Shown: positions 1 to 6,395, counted from the stretch's first letter. The stretch: DNA of 9,999 bases from Spirochaetaceae bacterium (GCA_031279965.1 JAITHM010000036.1:1-9999); one strand, 5' to 3'. Translations and numbers: made by a program. The notes: generated by a model not told the origin, from the sequence alone.

Positions 1-51
1 TGCAATGGAAACGTCATCACCGTAATGGCGCTTATCATCAATAGGGCTCAT
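1..51 (-). CDS. possible 5' end of an unidentified gene leaving the window
   Basis: An open frame begins at ATG 51-49 and reads MSPIDDKRHYGDDVSIA to the window edge without a stop. The same frame stays open upstream of the ATG to a TAG at 126-124, so the true start could lie further upstream, although no other ATG is present there. An extended -10-like element (TGGTATTAT, 67-59) ends 7 bases before the ATG and there is no Shine-Dalgarno sequence. I do not recognise the protein. With only 17 codons visible it could be a chance frame. Confidence 0.25.
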   Translation of the reverse strand, partial: MSPIDDKRHYGDDVSIA

Positions 52-58
52 CTTTGAT

Positions 59-67
59 ATAATACCA
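59..67 (-). promoter_or_regulatory. candidate extended -10 element before the left-edge frame
   Basis: On the minus strand TGG-TATTAT matches an extended -10 (TGnTATAAT) with one mismatch in the hexamer. It ends 7 bases before the ATG at 51. No good -35 hexamer is seen at 16-18 bases. If used, transcription would start at or next to the ATG. The rest of 68-169 holds no gene I can support. Confidence 0.25.
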
Positions 68-169
68 TATTTGCCTGAGTACGCGCAGATACGCCCAAAT
101 TGAGAATTTACTGTTTTAATATCCTAGGCGTACAGGAACTTTTGTAGTAATATAACATGAGTTCAAAAA

Positions 170-1024
170 ATGGGAAAAATCGTGTGTACTAACTGCCCGC
201 ATACCTGTACGTTAACCGCAGCATCGCGGGGGCGTTGTTCTGTGCGCGAAAACCGCAATGATGCCTTGTTTCTACCCTATTATGGCATGATTACCGCATC
301 AAACATCGATCCTATCGAAAAAAAACCGCTTGCACACTTCCGGCCTGGATCATACATACCTTCGTTTGGCTTTACCGGCTGTAATCTACAGTGCCCGTTC
401 TGCCAAAATTGGCAAATTTCCCAGAATCAGAATTCAGCAGGCGAACTTACTACTCCCCAGAAGCTTATCCGCTGTGTCAGCGTAATGGGCTTTCCCCAGG
501 TTGCCTATACCTATTCAGAGCCGCTTGTTCATCCTGAATTTCTCCTTGCCTGTATGCACGAAGCAGAACAAAATGATATAGCAAATGTGCTGGTAACCAA
601 CGGTTGTGCCGCACAAGAAACGGCGGACGCCGTCCTTCGCAAGACACAGGCGGCAAATATTGATTTAAAATGTTTTTCCCGCGAAAAATACCGCGATGTA
701 CTGGGCGGTGATCTTGATGCAGTGCTCATGTTTATTGAACGGGCATACGCGCTTAATGTGCATATTGAAGTTACAACACTTGTTGTAACAGATTTTAATG
801 ATGCACTTGAAGAACTTATGCAGTGCGCCCAGTTTATTGCCGGAATATCTCCTGCTATCCCATGGCATATAACTGCGTATCATCCCGCGTGGAAGTACCA
901 TAAAAAAGCAACGTCTGGTACGCTGCTTAAAACCGTTGCGGAGCGGGCGCGTGATTTTTTAACAAATGTACATATTGGTAATGTTGTGACAGAAAAAGGA
1001 GAAACTCATCATGATGACGCATGA
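170..1024 (+). CDS. amrS: AmrS-like radical SAM enzyme (AmmeMemoRadiSam family), C-terminally short
   Basis: This is a radical SAM enzyme of the AmrS type, related to pyruvate formate-lyase activases. Its physiological reaction is not established. The family hallmarks are present in order: an N-terminal cysteine cluster (C6, C9, C13, C23), the block PIEKKPLAHFRPG at 48-60, and the [4Fe-4S]/SAM motif CNLQCPFC with C71, C75 and C78. The C-terminal part around HIGNV is family-like. The protein then ends at 284 residues, whereas I recall relatives near 330-345 with a further CxxC-type cysteine region that is absent here. The start is fixed on the left by an in-frame TGA at 158-160, and no clear Shine-Dalgarno precedes the ATG. 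The last 14 bases overlap the prs start, so the two are probably cotranscribed. The usual partners Memo and AMMECR1 are not in the window. Confidence 0.85.
   Translation: MGKIVCTNCPHTCTLTAASRGRCSVRENRNDALFLPYYGMITASNIDPIEKKPLAHFRPGSYIPSFGFTGCNLQCPFCQNWQISQNQNSAGELTTPQKLIRCVSVMGFPQVAYTYSEPLVHPEFLLACMHEAEQNDIANVLVTNGCAAQETADAVLRKTQAANIDLKCFSREKYRDVLGGDLDAVLMFIERAYALNVHIEVTTLVVTDFNDALEELMQCAQFIAGISPAIPWHITAYHPAWKYHKKATSGTLLKTVAERARDFLTNVHIGNVVTEKGETHHDDA
996..1001 (+). promoter_or_regulatory. ribosome binding site of prs inside the amrS end
   Basis: AAGGAG lies 9 bases before ATG 1011 and 12 bases before the adjacent ATG 1014, within the last codons of the upstream gene. It supports the prs start at 1011 (or 1014) and translational coupling with amrS. 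Confidence 0.65.
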
Positions 1025-2114
1025 ATTTGTTGTAACTTCCACACGTTCGATGCACAGTTATGCAGCGCGTGTAGTTGATCAGCTGCTTAAATATAAAAGT
1101 TTAGGGGGCATGAAAGACATAATTAACTGTGTTGATGCACTGCAAACCGACCGCTTTGCTGATGGCGAACTAGAAGTTTCCTTAAACAGATCTATCCGGG
1201 GACGCAATGTCGTGCTTTTTACCACCTGTGCGCGGAACGAAGCAGACTTATGCGTAGAAGAAGCAAAAATTGAGCTTTATCATACCATTGATGTGCTTTC
1301 GCGGTCTCAGGCGCGTAAAATCATGGTATTCGAGCCGTATGTCTCTTGTTCGCGTTCCGACAGGACGACACGGCGCAACTCGGTAGGATTGTGGGTTCAT
1401 TTTAAAACACTTGTATCGCTTGGCGTACGACAGATTGTTACTTATCAGCTTCATTCAGATAAATCAACAACCATGCTTGATCCAACACTCTGTGTGCTTG
1501 ACGATATACCGGGTTTTAATCTGCTTTCAAAATATATCTGCGATAACTATATCAAAGACATGGAAACTTTACAGGAAACAGTACGTAAAGAATGGGCGTT
1601 TTGTTCAGTTGACGCCGGCGGTGAAAATACAGCGCGTATCTTTGCCAATGCCTTTGGCGCAGGACTAGTTATCGCGCATAAACAGCGTGATTATTCGCGG
1701 GCAAATACCATTGAATCAATTAATATTCTTTCGGCGGAACCGCTTGAAGGCAAAAAACTTTGGATTGTTGATGACATGATCGATACCGGCGCATCTGTTG
1801 AACGGCTTGTTCGTACTCTTGCCGCACGGCATCCGGCAGAAATTAATATTGTTGTTGTTCACGCACCGTTTTCGCATCCGGCGGCAGAACGCATCAGCGC
1901 ACTTTTTGAAGAAAGGCTTTTGAATCACCTTATTGTAACTGATACTGTGCTTTTGTCCCCGGAAGTTTTGCAAAAAATTCCCCGCATCGAGCTTGTCTCT
2001 TCGGCAGAGCTTTCAGCAAATATTATCAGAACTATCACAACCGGCGATTCAATGACCGGCCTGCGGGGCCGTTTTAACGCGGCAAACTATCTTAAAAGAC
2101 AGGAACTTTTTTAG
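1011..2114 (+). CDS. prs: ribose-phosphate pyrophosphokinase (PRPP synthase), divergent type
   Basis: PRPP synthase transfers pyrophosphate from ATP to ribose 5-phosphate, making PRPP for purine, pyrimidine, histidine, tryptophan and NAD synthesis in the cytosol. Family motifs seen are RFADGE (48-53), LHSD (147-150, with the conserved His), the catalytic-loop Lys and Arg as KQR (224-226), and the PRPP-binding loop VDDMIDTG (253-260). The segment that normally reads YARQDR is here YVSCSRSDR (110-118), so the usual Arg-Gln-Asp of the ATP site is Arg-Ser-Asp. At 367 residues it is about 50 longer than the common 310-320 residue enzymes. The N-terminus is good Prs sequence, so the overlap with amrS is genuine and not a frameshift. 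A second Met codon follows at 1014. No terminator is obvious after the stop at 2112-2114. Confidence 0.88.
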   Translation: MMTHEFVVTSTRSMHSYAARVVDQLLKYKSLGGMKDIINCVDALQTDRFADGELEVSLNRSIRGRNVVLFTTCARNEADLCVEEAKIELYHTIDVLSRSQARKIMVFEPYVSCSRSDRTTRRNSVGLWVHFKTLVSLGVRQIVTYQLHSDKSTTMLDPTLCVLDDIPGFNLLSKYICDNYIKDMETLQETVRKEWAFCSVDAGGENTARIFANAFGAGLVIAHKQRDYSRANTIESINILSAEPLEGKKLWIVDDMIDTGASVERLVRTLAARHPAEINIVVVHAPFSHPAAERISALFEERLLNHLIVTDTVLLSPEVLQKIPRIELVSSAELSANIIRTITTGDSMTGLRGRFNAANYLKRQELF

Positions 2115-2125
2115 AACAGAAATAT

Positions 2126-2212
<87 letters not shown>

Positions 2213-2219
2213 CGATGCT

Positions 2220-2248
2220 ATCCTAGTCCATCCGCGCAATAGTTTCAA
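2220..2248 (-). promoter_or_regulatory. promoter of tRNA-Ser(GGA)
   Basis: On the minus strand a -35 TTGAAA (2248-2243) is separated by exactly 17 bases from a -10 TAGGAT (2225-2220). Seven bases follow before the mature tRNA 5' end at 2212, so transcription would start within a base or so of it. Both hexamers are close to the sigma70 consensus. Confidence 0.7.
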
Positions 2249-2291
2249 GGCGTTTACCGCAGGCAGCCTTGTTAAACGGCCGCCGCCTTCA

Positions 2292-2320
2292 TTGCAATGG
2301 TGTTGATATTACTCTATAGT
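2292..2320 (+). promoter_or_regulatory. promoter immediately before the lipid-kinase-like gene
   Basis: TTGCAA (2292-2297), 17 bases, then TATAGT (2315-2320) form a good sigma70-type promoter. The -10 ends 7 bases before ATG 2328, and an in-frame TAA sits at 2325-2327, so translation cannot begin upstream. The predicted transcription start (2326-2328) falls on or next to the start codon, suggesting a leaderless mRNA. Confidence 0.6.
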
Positions 2321-2327
2321 TGGATAA

Positions 2328-2930
2328 ATGATAAACTTATATGACGCAAAGAAACTTGTTATTAGAAAAAGCCTCCACATACTTATCGTATTTACCCCGG
2401 CGCTCGCTGCGTTTAGCTATCCGCTTGCTGTGCTGCTGCTGTCTTCGGGAATAGTCTTTTTTGCGTTTGTTGAAAGCTTGCGCTTTCATACTCGGCCGCC
2501 GGTCTGGAAACCAGCGGTCTGCATCGCGCAAATCACCCTTTTTGCCTCGCACCGGCGCGACAAAGACCGTTTTGTGCTGGGACCAATCACGCTGGGAGCA
2601 GGCGCGCTGTGTGTGCTTCTTTGTTTTGACCCACACACTGCCGCGCTGGGCATTTACGCGCTTGCCGCAGGTGACAGCCTTGCAGGGCTTGCAGGACGGC
2701 TTTTTGGCAGATGCCGGCCCCGCATACTATGCGGGAAGAGTCTGGAAGGTTCCTTGGCCTGTTTTTTTGTTATTGCCGGAATAACCGGCCTTGTAACCGG
2801 CAGCTGGAAAGAAGCCCTTGTCGCCGCGCTGGCAGGCACAACTGCCGAAGCATTACCCATCGAAGACTTTGACAACATCCTTCTGCCGTTTAGCGTAAGC
2901 GCCGTGCTTACGCTGTTTAATCACGCCTAA
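2328..2930 (+). CDS. membrane lipid/prenol kinase-like protein (dolichol kinase, phytol kinase, CTP-dependent diacylglycerol kinase family)
   Basis: This is a polytopic inner-membrane protein of 200 residues, related to eukaryotic dolichol kinase, plant phytol kinase VTE5 and yeast Dgk1, a family often annotated as phosphatidate cytidylyltransferase-like. Members use a nucleotide triphosphate, often CTP, to phosphorylate a lipid alcohol. The family motifs are the N-terminal RKSLH (13-17), GDSLAGLAGRLFG (115-127) and GKSLEGS (136-142). Several hydrophobic stretches suggest 5-6 membrane segments. The start at 2328 is forced by the in-frame stop just before it, and no Shine-Dalgarno is present. 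The substrate cannot be told from sequence or neighbours. The gene is strongly G+C rich (40 of 60 bases in 2641-2700). Its end overlaps the convergent rsmD by 14 bases. Confidence 0.75.
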   Translation: MINLYDAKKLVIRKSLHILIVFTPALAAFSYPLAVLLLSSGIVFFAFVESLRFHTRPPVWKPAVCIAQITLFASHRRDKDRFVLGPITLGAGALCVLLCFDPHTAALGIYALAAGDSLAGLAGRLFGRCRPRILCGKSLEGSLACFFVIAGITGLVTGSWKEALVAALAGTTAEALPIEDFDNILLPFSVSAVLTLFNHA

Positions 2931-3450
2931 AAAAATCAACTCGTGAACGGCCATATTCGCGGCGTTCTGTCAGCGAAAAACCGCATCCGTCAAGAACGAG
3001 TGTTTCAGTACGCGGGTAATGGAGCAGGAGGAGCGCCCCGCTTTCAATCAGCGGTGATGCGGCAAGTGAACAGACAAGTTCTGTTTTATACTGATAGGGA
3101 AACGGCGGGTCACAAAATACATGGGTAAATCTTTTGGTTTTAATGCGTTTTATATACCGTTCAACAGGCATAAACCGGCAGGTAATCCGGCAGGGAGCAA
3201 GGGCGGTATTAGAAAGCAAAACGCTGCGCTTTCCCACATCGGCTTCCACCGCTTCGACAGGATCCGCCCCCCGCGACGCTGCTTCCAGCGCGATAATCCC
3301 TGAGCCTGAAAATAAATCGAGAAACGATGCACGGGAAAGATCGCCCAGCACGGCAAAAACAGATTCGCGCATTCTGTCCATGGCAGGACGTATTACTCCG
3401 GCAGGGCACAGAATCCGGCGTCCGGCCAGTGTGCCGCCGGTAATCCTCAT
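2917..3450 (-). CDS. rsmD: 16S rRNA (guanine966-N2)-methyltransferase RsmD
   Basis: RsmD uses SAM to methylate N2 of G966 in 16S rRNA of the assembling 30S subunit. The 177-residue protein has the usual RsmD length. Visible motifs are the start RITGGTLAGR (2-11), the segment RPAMDRMRESVF (21-32), SAM-binding motif I DLFSGSG (45-51), catalytic motif IV DPPF (114-117), and a C-terminal YGRSRVDFFRR-type tail. Its ATG shares an ATGA with the stop of the upstream hypothetical gene (4-base overlap) and no good Shine-Dalgarno is seen, pointing to translational coupling. The 3' end overlaps the convergent membrane-protein gene by 14 bases, leaving no room for a terminator between them. Confidence 0.92.
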   Translation of the reverse strand: MRITGGTLAGRRILCPAGVIRPAMDRMRESVFAVLGDLSRASFLDLFSGSGIIALEAASRGADPVEAVEADVGKRSVLLSNTALAPCRITCRFMPVERYIKRIKTKRFTHVFCDPPFPYQYKTELVCSLAASPLIESGALLLLHYPRTETLVLDGCGFSLTERREYGRSRVDFFRRD

Positions 3451-3896
3451 CGCATATCAGTGAGCAATGCGGCAAGTTCATCAACACTAACAACGCGGGG
3501 ATCGCTGGTTGTTGTCAGTGCCTCGCTCATGTGTTCTTTGATGATTTTCTGCCGTTCGGTGCAGGCCGCGGCCAGCGCTCCGGTAATTTCTGCTATACGC
3601 GGAAAGTTATCTATCGAAAAAGATGCTTTCCCATTGAGTATGCGGCTTAAAAGGTCAAAAAAGCGCTCTTCAGTATCATAAAGGTTATGAAGCTGTTCAT
3701 CCCATTCAATAAGCTGACGGTTTGCCATAAGGCCTGTAAGAATAAATTTCGCCGTTTCTCCAATAAAATCCAGATCTTCGATTGTCTTATCAAGGTAAAG
3801 CTCCGGGTCTGCATCAAGGAGCAGCAAGTCAGAGACCATTCGAATTCGCGTATTCAGAATGAATATGTTGTCTTCATAATTTAGATGTTTTTCCAT
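3447..3896 (-). CDS. conserved hypothetical protein upstream of and coupled to rsmD
   Basis: I do not recognise a named family. The 149-residue protein is acidic, has no signal peptide or membrane segment, and reads as mostly helical, with many Leu, Glu and Ile residues in amphipathic spacing. It carries a single Cys, near residue 112. Its stop overlaps the rsmD start as ATGA, so both are made from one mRNA. That linkage is the only hint of function and could mean a role in ribosome assembly or mere cotranscription. No strong Shine-Dalgarno precedes the ATG at 3896. In the A+T-rich upstream region (3897-4010) no convincing minus-strand promoter stands out. A TAAAAT hexamer about 32 bases before the start is possible but has a poor -35 partner. 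Confidence 0.75.
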   Translation of the reverse strand: MEKHLNYEDNIFILNTRIRMVSDLLLLDADPELYLDKTIEDLDFIGETAKFILTGLMANRQLIEWDEQLHNLYDTEERFFDLLSRILNGKASFSIDNFPRIAEITGALAAACTERQKIIKEHMSEALTTTSDPRVVSVDELAALLTDMR

Positions 3897-4010
3897 AAGC
3901 TATTTAATTTATCGGATAGTACCAAATAAATTTTAGGCTCTGTCGTGCTGAGCAGTAACAATTATCCGGTAAAAATACTAAAAATCCGCATAAAAAGAGC
4001 TTCAAAGCAG

Positions 4011-4039
4011 TGGACAGGGTATCTGTTACCAGGTATACT
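4011..4039 (+). promoter_or_regulatory. promoter of comFB
   Basis: TGGACA (4011-4016), a 17-base spacer and TATACT (4034-4039) each differ from the sigma70 consensus by one base. The predicted start near 4046 gives a leader of about 23 bases containing the comFB Shine-Dalgarno sequence. Confidence 0.65.
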
Positions 4040-4068
4040 TAAGGCGGCAAAAAGATTATGGAGGGTTT

Positions 4069-4365
4069 ATGTTTGATATTAACAATTATGAATTTGAAAA
4101 TCTTGTTGATGAGGGGCGGCAGCTTGTTATTACCGAGATTGGACGGCAGCTTGCCGCGTATCCAAAAAAAATCTGCCTCTGTAATGACTGTATTCTTGAT
4201 ATAGCGGCAATGGCGCTTAATTCACTTCAGCCTCGCTATCGCTGTTCTTTGCTTGGTAGTATCTATCAATCGGACGGCCTTAGTGACCCAGAATATTCAG
4301 CAAGTCTTAAACATGCGGTAAAAGTTGCCATAGAGCGTGTTGGATCAAATCCAGGGCATGATTAA
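4069..4365 (+). CDS. comFB: ComFB-domain protein (late competence development ComFB family)
   Basis: This is a 98-residue single-domain protein, about the same length as Bacillus ComFB. The family pattern is clear: an N-terminal helix beginning NYEFENLVDE (6-15), a metal-binding-type cysteine cluster CLCNDC (C36, C38, C41) leading into DIAAMALNSLQPRY (44-57), which matches the family's DI..ALN.LPPRY, and a further Cys at 59. ComFB-domain proteins in cyanobacteria have been reported as cyclic dinucleotide receptors, so a small signalling role is possible here, though binding cannot be read from sequence. No comFA, comFC or other competence gene is nearby. The start has GGAGGG at 4060-4065, 3 bases before the ATG, slightly close but convincing. 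The stop directly abuts the stop of the convergent regulator gene. Confidence 0.85.
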   Translation: MFDINNYEFENLVDEGRQLVITEIGRQLAAYPKKICLCNDCILDIAAMALNSLQPRYRCSLLGSIYQSDGLSDPEYSASLKHAVKVAIERVGSNPGHD

Positions 4366-4800
4366 CTAAATACAATACATATATGATTCGTTAGCTATGT
4401 CAGCGCCAATTAATGTTGCAATGGTTTCTCTGTCAATGATGGCGGCAATTTTTTTATTCAGTTTATCAAACACAACACGCCGCACCGTTGCCGCATATTT
4501 AGTTTCGCACTCACCGGGAAGGGGCGGATCGATAATCAGCATATCTCCTTCAAGCGTGCGCAAAACATCGCCAACAACAATTTCCGCAGGATCCCGCGCA
4601 AGTGAATACCCGCCGGAAGCTCCTTTTACCGATCTGATAAAGCCTGTTCTACGCAGGATAATTGCCACCTGCTCAAGGTAACGAACAGGCACATTCTGCC
4701 GAGCGGCAACGCTCGCAAGGGTAACATGACTATCTATGGCATGCTGTGCAAGGTCTATCAAAAGCCGTACACCATAGCGCCCCCGCGATGAAATCCTCAT
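4366..4800 (-). CDS. Rrf2-family transcriptional regulator without the three-cysteine cluster motif
   Basis: This is a 144-residue winged-helix DNA-binding regulator. Typical Rrf2 features are the start MRISSRGRYGVRLL, the recognition region VPVRYLEQVAIILRRTGFI (37-55), the wing KGASGGYSLA (59-68) and the dimerisation helix that follows. Where IscR-type members carry three cluster-ligating Cys, this one has only C98, so it is unlikely to hold an IscR-like [2Fe-2S] cluster. It may resemble cluster-free members such as CymR, which senses cysteine supply. Its ATG overlaps the stop of the upstream Rrf2 gene by 4 bases (ATGA), and it is the last gene of the PLP-enzyme operon. Regulation of sulfur metabolism is an inference from that context. 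Confidence 0.88.
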   Translation of the reverse strand: MRISSRGRYGVRLLIDLAQHAIDSHVTLASVAARQNVPVRYLEQVAIILRRTGFIRSVKGASGGYSLARDPAEIVVGDVLRTLEGDMLIIDPPLPGECETKYAATVRRVVFDKLNKKIAAIIDRETIATLIGADIANESYMYCI

Positions 4801-5231
4801 ATTGCATACTCCGGTTCATCGTTGACAGCATAATCATGAACTAAATCTGCCAGTGTAATCGAATCGACAAAACTGCGTATTCCCTCATTCAAATTATCCC
4901 ATGTTTGACGGCTTGAACACGTCTGTTCATTCGGGCAAGATCTTGAATTGACACATTCAGTTGGCGAAAGCGAGCCTTCAACTGAACGTAGGATTTCACC
5001 AACTGCTATATAATTTGCATCCCGTTCAAGGAAATAACCTCCTTGCGGGCCGCGCACTCCTTGTATAATTCCTGATTTACGAAGCGCGATAAAGAGCTGT
5101 TCAAGGTAGCCTTCAGAAATTCCTGTTGCATCAGAAATTTCCCGTGCACTGGCATAGTTCCCTTTTTTAAGGAGCGCAATATAGAGAAGCGCGATAAGTG
5201 AATATCTGCCTTTTGTCGAGATGCGCATCAT
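4797..5231 (-). CDS. Rrf2-family regulator with IscR-type C-X5-C-X5-C motif
   Basis: This is a second 144-residue Rrf2 regulator. Its DNA-binding half includes MRISTKGRYSLIALL, ISEGYLEQLFIALRKSGII (38-56) and the wing RGPQGGYFL (60-68). It then carries C93, C99 and C105 in the C-X5-C-X5-C spacing of IscR, which binds [2Fe-2S] and senses cluster status. The C-terminal ITLADLV block is common in cluster-type members. I place the start at 5231 (or the adjacent ATG at 5228). A longer frame from 5264 adds 11 residues that overlap the upstream gene and lie outside the conserved family start. The start is 1 base after the stop of the PLP-enzyme gene, with a weak GGGA upstream. An iron-sulfur or redox sensing role is inferred from the cysteines. 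No suf or isc genes are in the window. Confidence 0.9.
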   Translation of the reverse strand: MMRISTKGRYSLIALLYIALLKKGNYASAREISDATGISEGYLEQLFIALRKSGIIQGVRGPQGGYFLERDANYIAVGEILRSVEGSLSPTECVNSRSCPNEQTCSSRQTWDNLNEGIRSFVDSITLADLVHDYAVNDEPEYAI

Positions 5232-5232
5232 G

Positions 5233-6387
5233 TTAATCCCGTAACGCCTGATCCAGATCGGCAATCAGGTCTTGTGCGTCTTCTATACCAACAGAAAGCC
5301 GTATAAGCCGTTCATTTACGCCGGCAGCTCTACGCATAGCATCAGGTATTGCCGCATGTGTTTGTACATACGGGTAGGTGATAAGTGATTCAACGCCGCC
5401 AAGGCTTTCGGCAAAAAGGATCAGTTTGACGCGCCGCAGGAGAGGCTCAACCTTGCGCTCGTCGTTAAGGTAAAATGAAATCATGCCGTTATGCCCGCGG
5501 GATTGTTTTTGAGAAATTTCAATGCTGGGATGGTCTTGAAACCCTGTCCAAAAGACTTTTTCTACCGCCGGATGGCGGGCAAGCCAGGGCGCAATGACCA
5601 CAGCATTCTCTGCATGTTTTCTCATACGGAGCGCAAGCGTTTTAATGCCGCGTAAGGTAAGAAATGCGTCAAATGGCGCAAGCGCGGCTCCTTCACTCAT
5701 GTGGATGTTCTCAAGCTTCTCTTTATGCACGTCACTTGAATGTACAATAAAGCCTGAAAGGGTATCGTTGTGTCCGGCAAGATATTTTGTGCCGCTGTGT
5801 ACAACAAAATCTGCGCCTAAGTCCAACGGGTTTTGAAAAAACGGAGTTAAGAATGTATTGTCTGTTACTAAAAAACCGCCGTGTTTATGAATAAAATCAG
5901 CAGTTCGTTTAATATCAGTTATTTTCATCATGGGATTGGACGGTGTTTCAATAAAAATAACCCGCGTTTCAGGCCGTGCTGCCGCTTCTATCAGGGAAAA
6001 ATCGCTTGTATCAACAAACGAAAATGTAAAACCGTATGGTTCATAATAATCATGAAACAGCCGGTACGTTCCTCCGTAAAGATCCTCTGATACAATAAAA
6101 TGATCTCCAGGAGCAAAAAGCTTGATAAGCGCCGAAAGCGCCCCCATACCTGACGTAAAGGCAAGGCCATACCGGCCATGTTCAAGAAGCGCCATCGTTG
6201 TTTCAAGCACCTGCCGGGTAGGATTTGGGCCACGGCTATAATCAAAACCTGTTGATTGCCCCAGCGCCGGATGGCGAAAACTTGCGCTTTGAAAAACCGG
6301 CGTACTTATGGCGCCTGTACGCTCTTCAAAATATTCGCTGCCTCGAACAATATTAGTTTCAAGTGAACAATTATTTTTTTGCACCAT
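5233..6387 (-). CDS. Cys/Met metabolism PLP-dependent enzyme (cystathionine gamma-synthase / lyase family)
   Basis: This is a cytosolic fold-type I PLP enzyme of the family containing cystathionine gamma-synthase, cystathionine beta- and gamma-lyases, methionine gamma-lyase and O-acetylhomoserine sulfhydrylase. At 384 residues it has the usual length. Visible residues are YSRGPNPTR (50-58; Tyr and Arg contact PLP of the partner subunit), TSGMGA (78-83), Y104, which stacks on the cofactor, D176 in TDNTF, the Schiff-base lysine K201 in SGTKYLAGH, and R363 in IRLSVGIED for substrate carboxylate. The lysine context SGTKYLAGHND departs slightly from the common S-(A/C)-TKY-GGHSD, so I do not choose one reaction. 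It is the first gene of an operon with two Rrf2 regulators. No Shine-Dalgarno precedes ATG 6387. Confidence 0.9.
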   Translation of the reverse strand: MVQKNNCSLETNIVRGSEYFEERTGAISTPVFQSASFRHPALGQSTGFDYSRGPNPTRQVLETTMALLEHGRYGLAFTSGMGALSALIKLFAPGDHFIVSEDLYGGTYRLFHDYYEPYGFTFSFVDTSDFSLIEAAARPETRVIFIETPSNPMMKITDIKRTADFIHKHGGFLVTDNTFLTPFFQNPLDLGADFVVHSGTKYLAGHNDTLSGFIVHSSDVHKEKLENIHMSEGAALAPFDAFLTLRGIKTLALRMRKHAENAVVIAPWLARHPAVEKVFWTGFQDHPSIEISQKQSRGHNGMISFYLNDERKVEPLLRRVKLILFAESLGGVESLITYPYVQTHAAIPDAMRRAAGVNERLIRLSVGIEDAQDLIADLDQALRD

Positions 6388-6395
6388 ATATAGTG

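Noticed and set aside
132..143. Twelve-base repeat ACAGGAACTTTT shared with the prs end (2099-2110)
   Set aside because: A few identical 12-mers are expected by chance in 10 kb, and the flanks do not match.
1000..1024. Frameshift explaining the short AmrS
   Set aside because: The other frames at this point are either the genuine prs N-terminus or lack family sequence, so the missing C-terminus cannot be recovered by a one-base shift.
2113..2125. Terminator for the tRNA or prs between their ends
   Set aside because: No stem followed by a T-run is present on either strand.
5232..5264. Longer start for the IscR-type Rrf2 gene
   Set aside because: The added residues lie outside the conserved Rrf2 N-terminus and overlap the PLP-enzyme gene. 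The adjacent ATG codons at 5231 and 5228 fit the family start.
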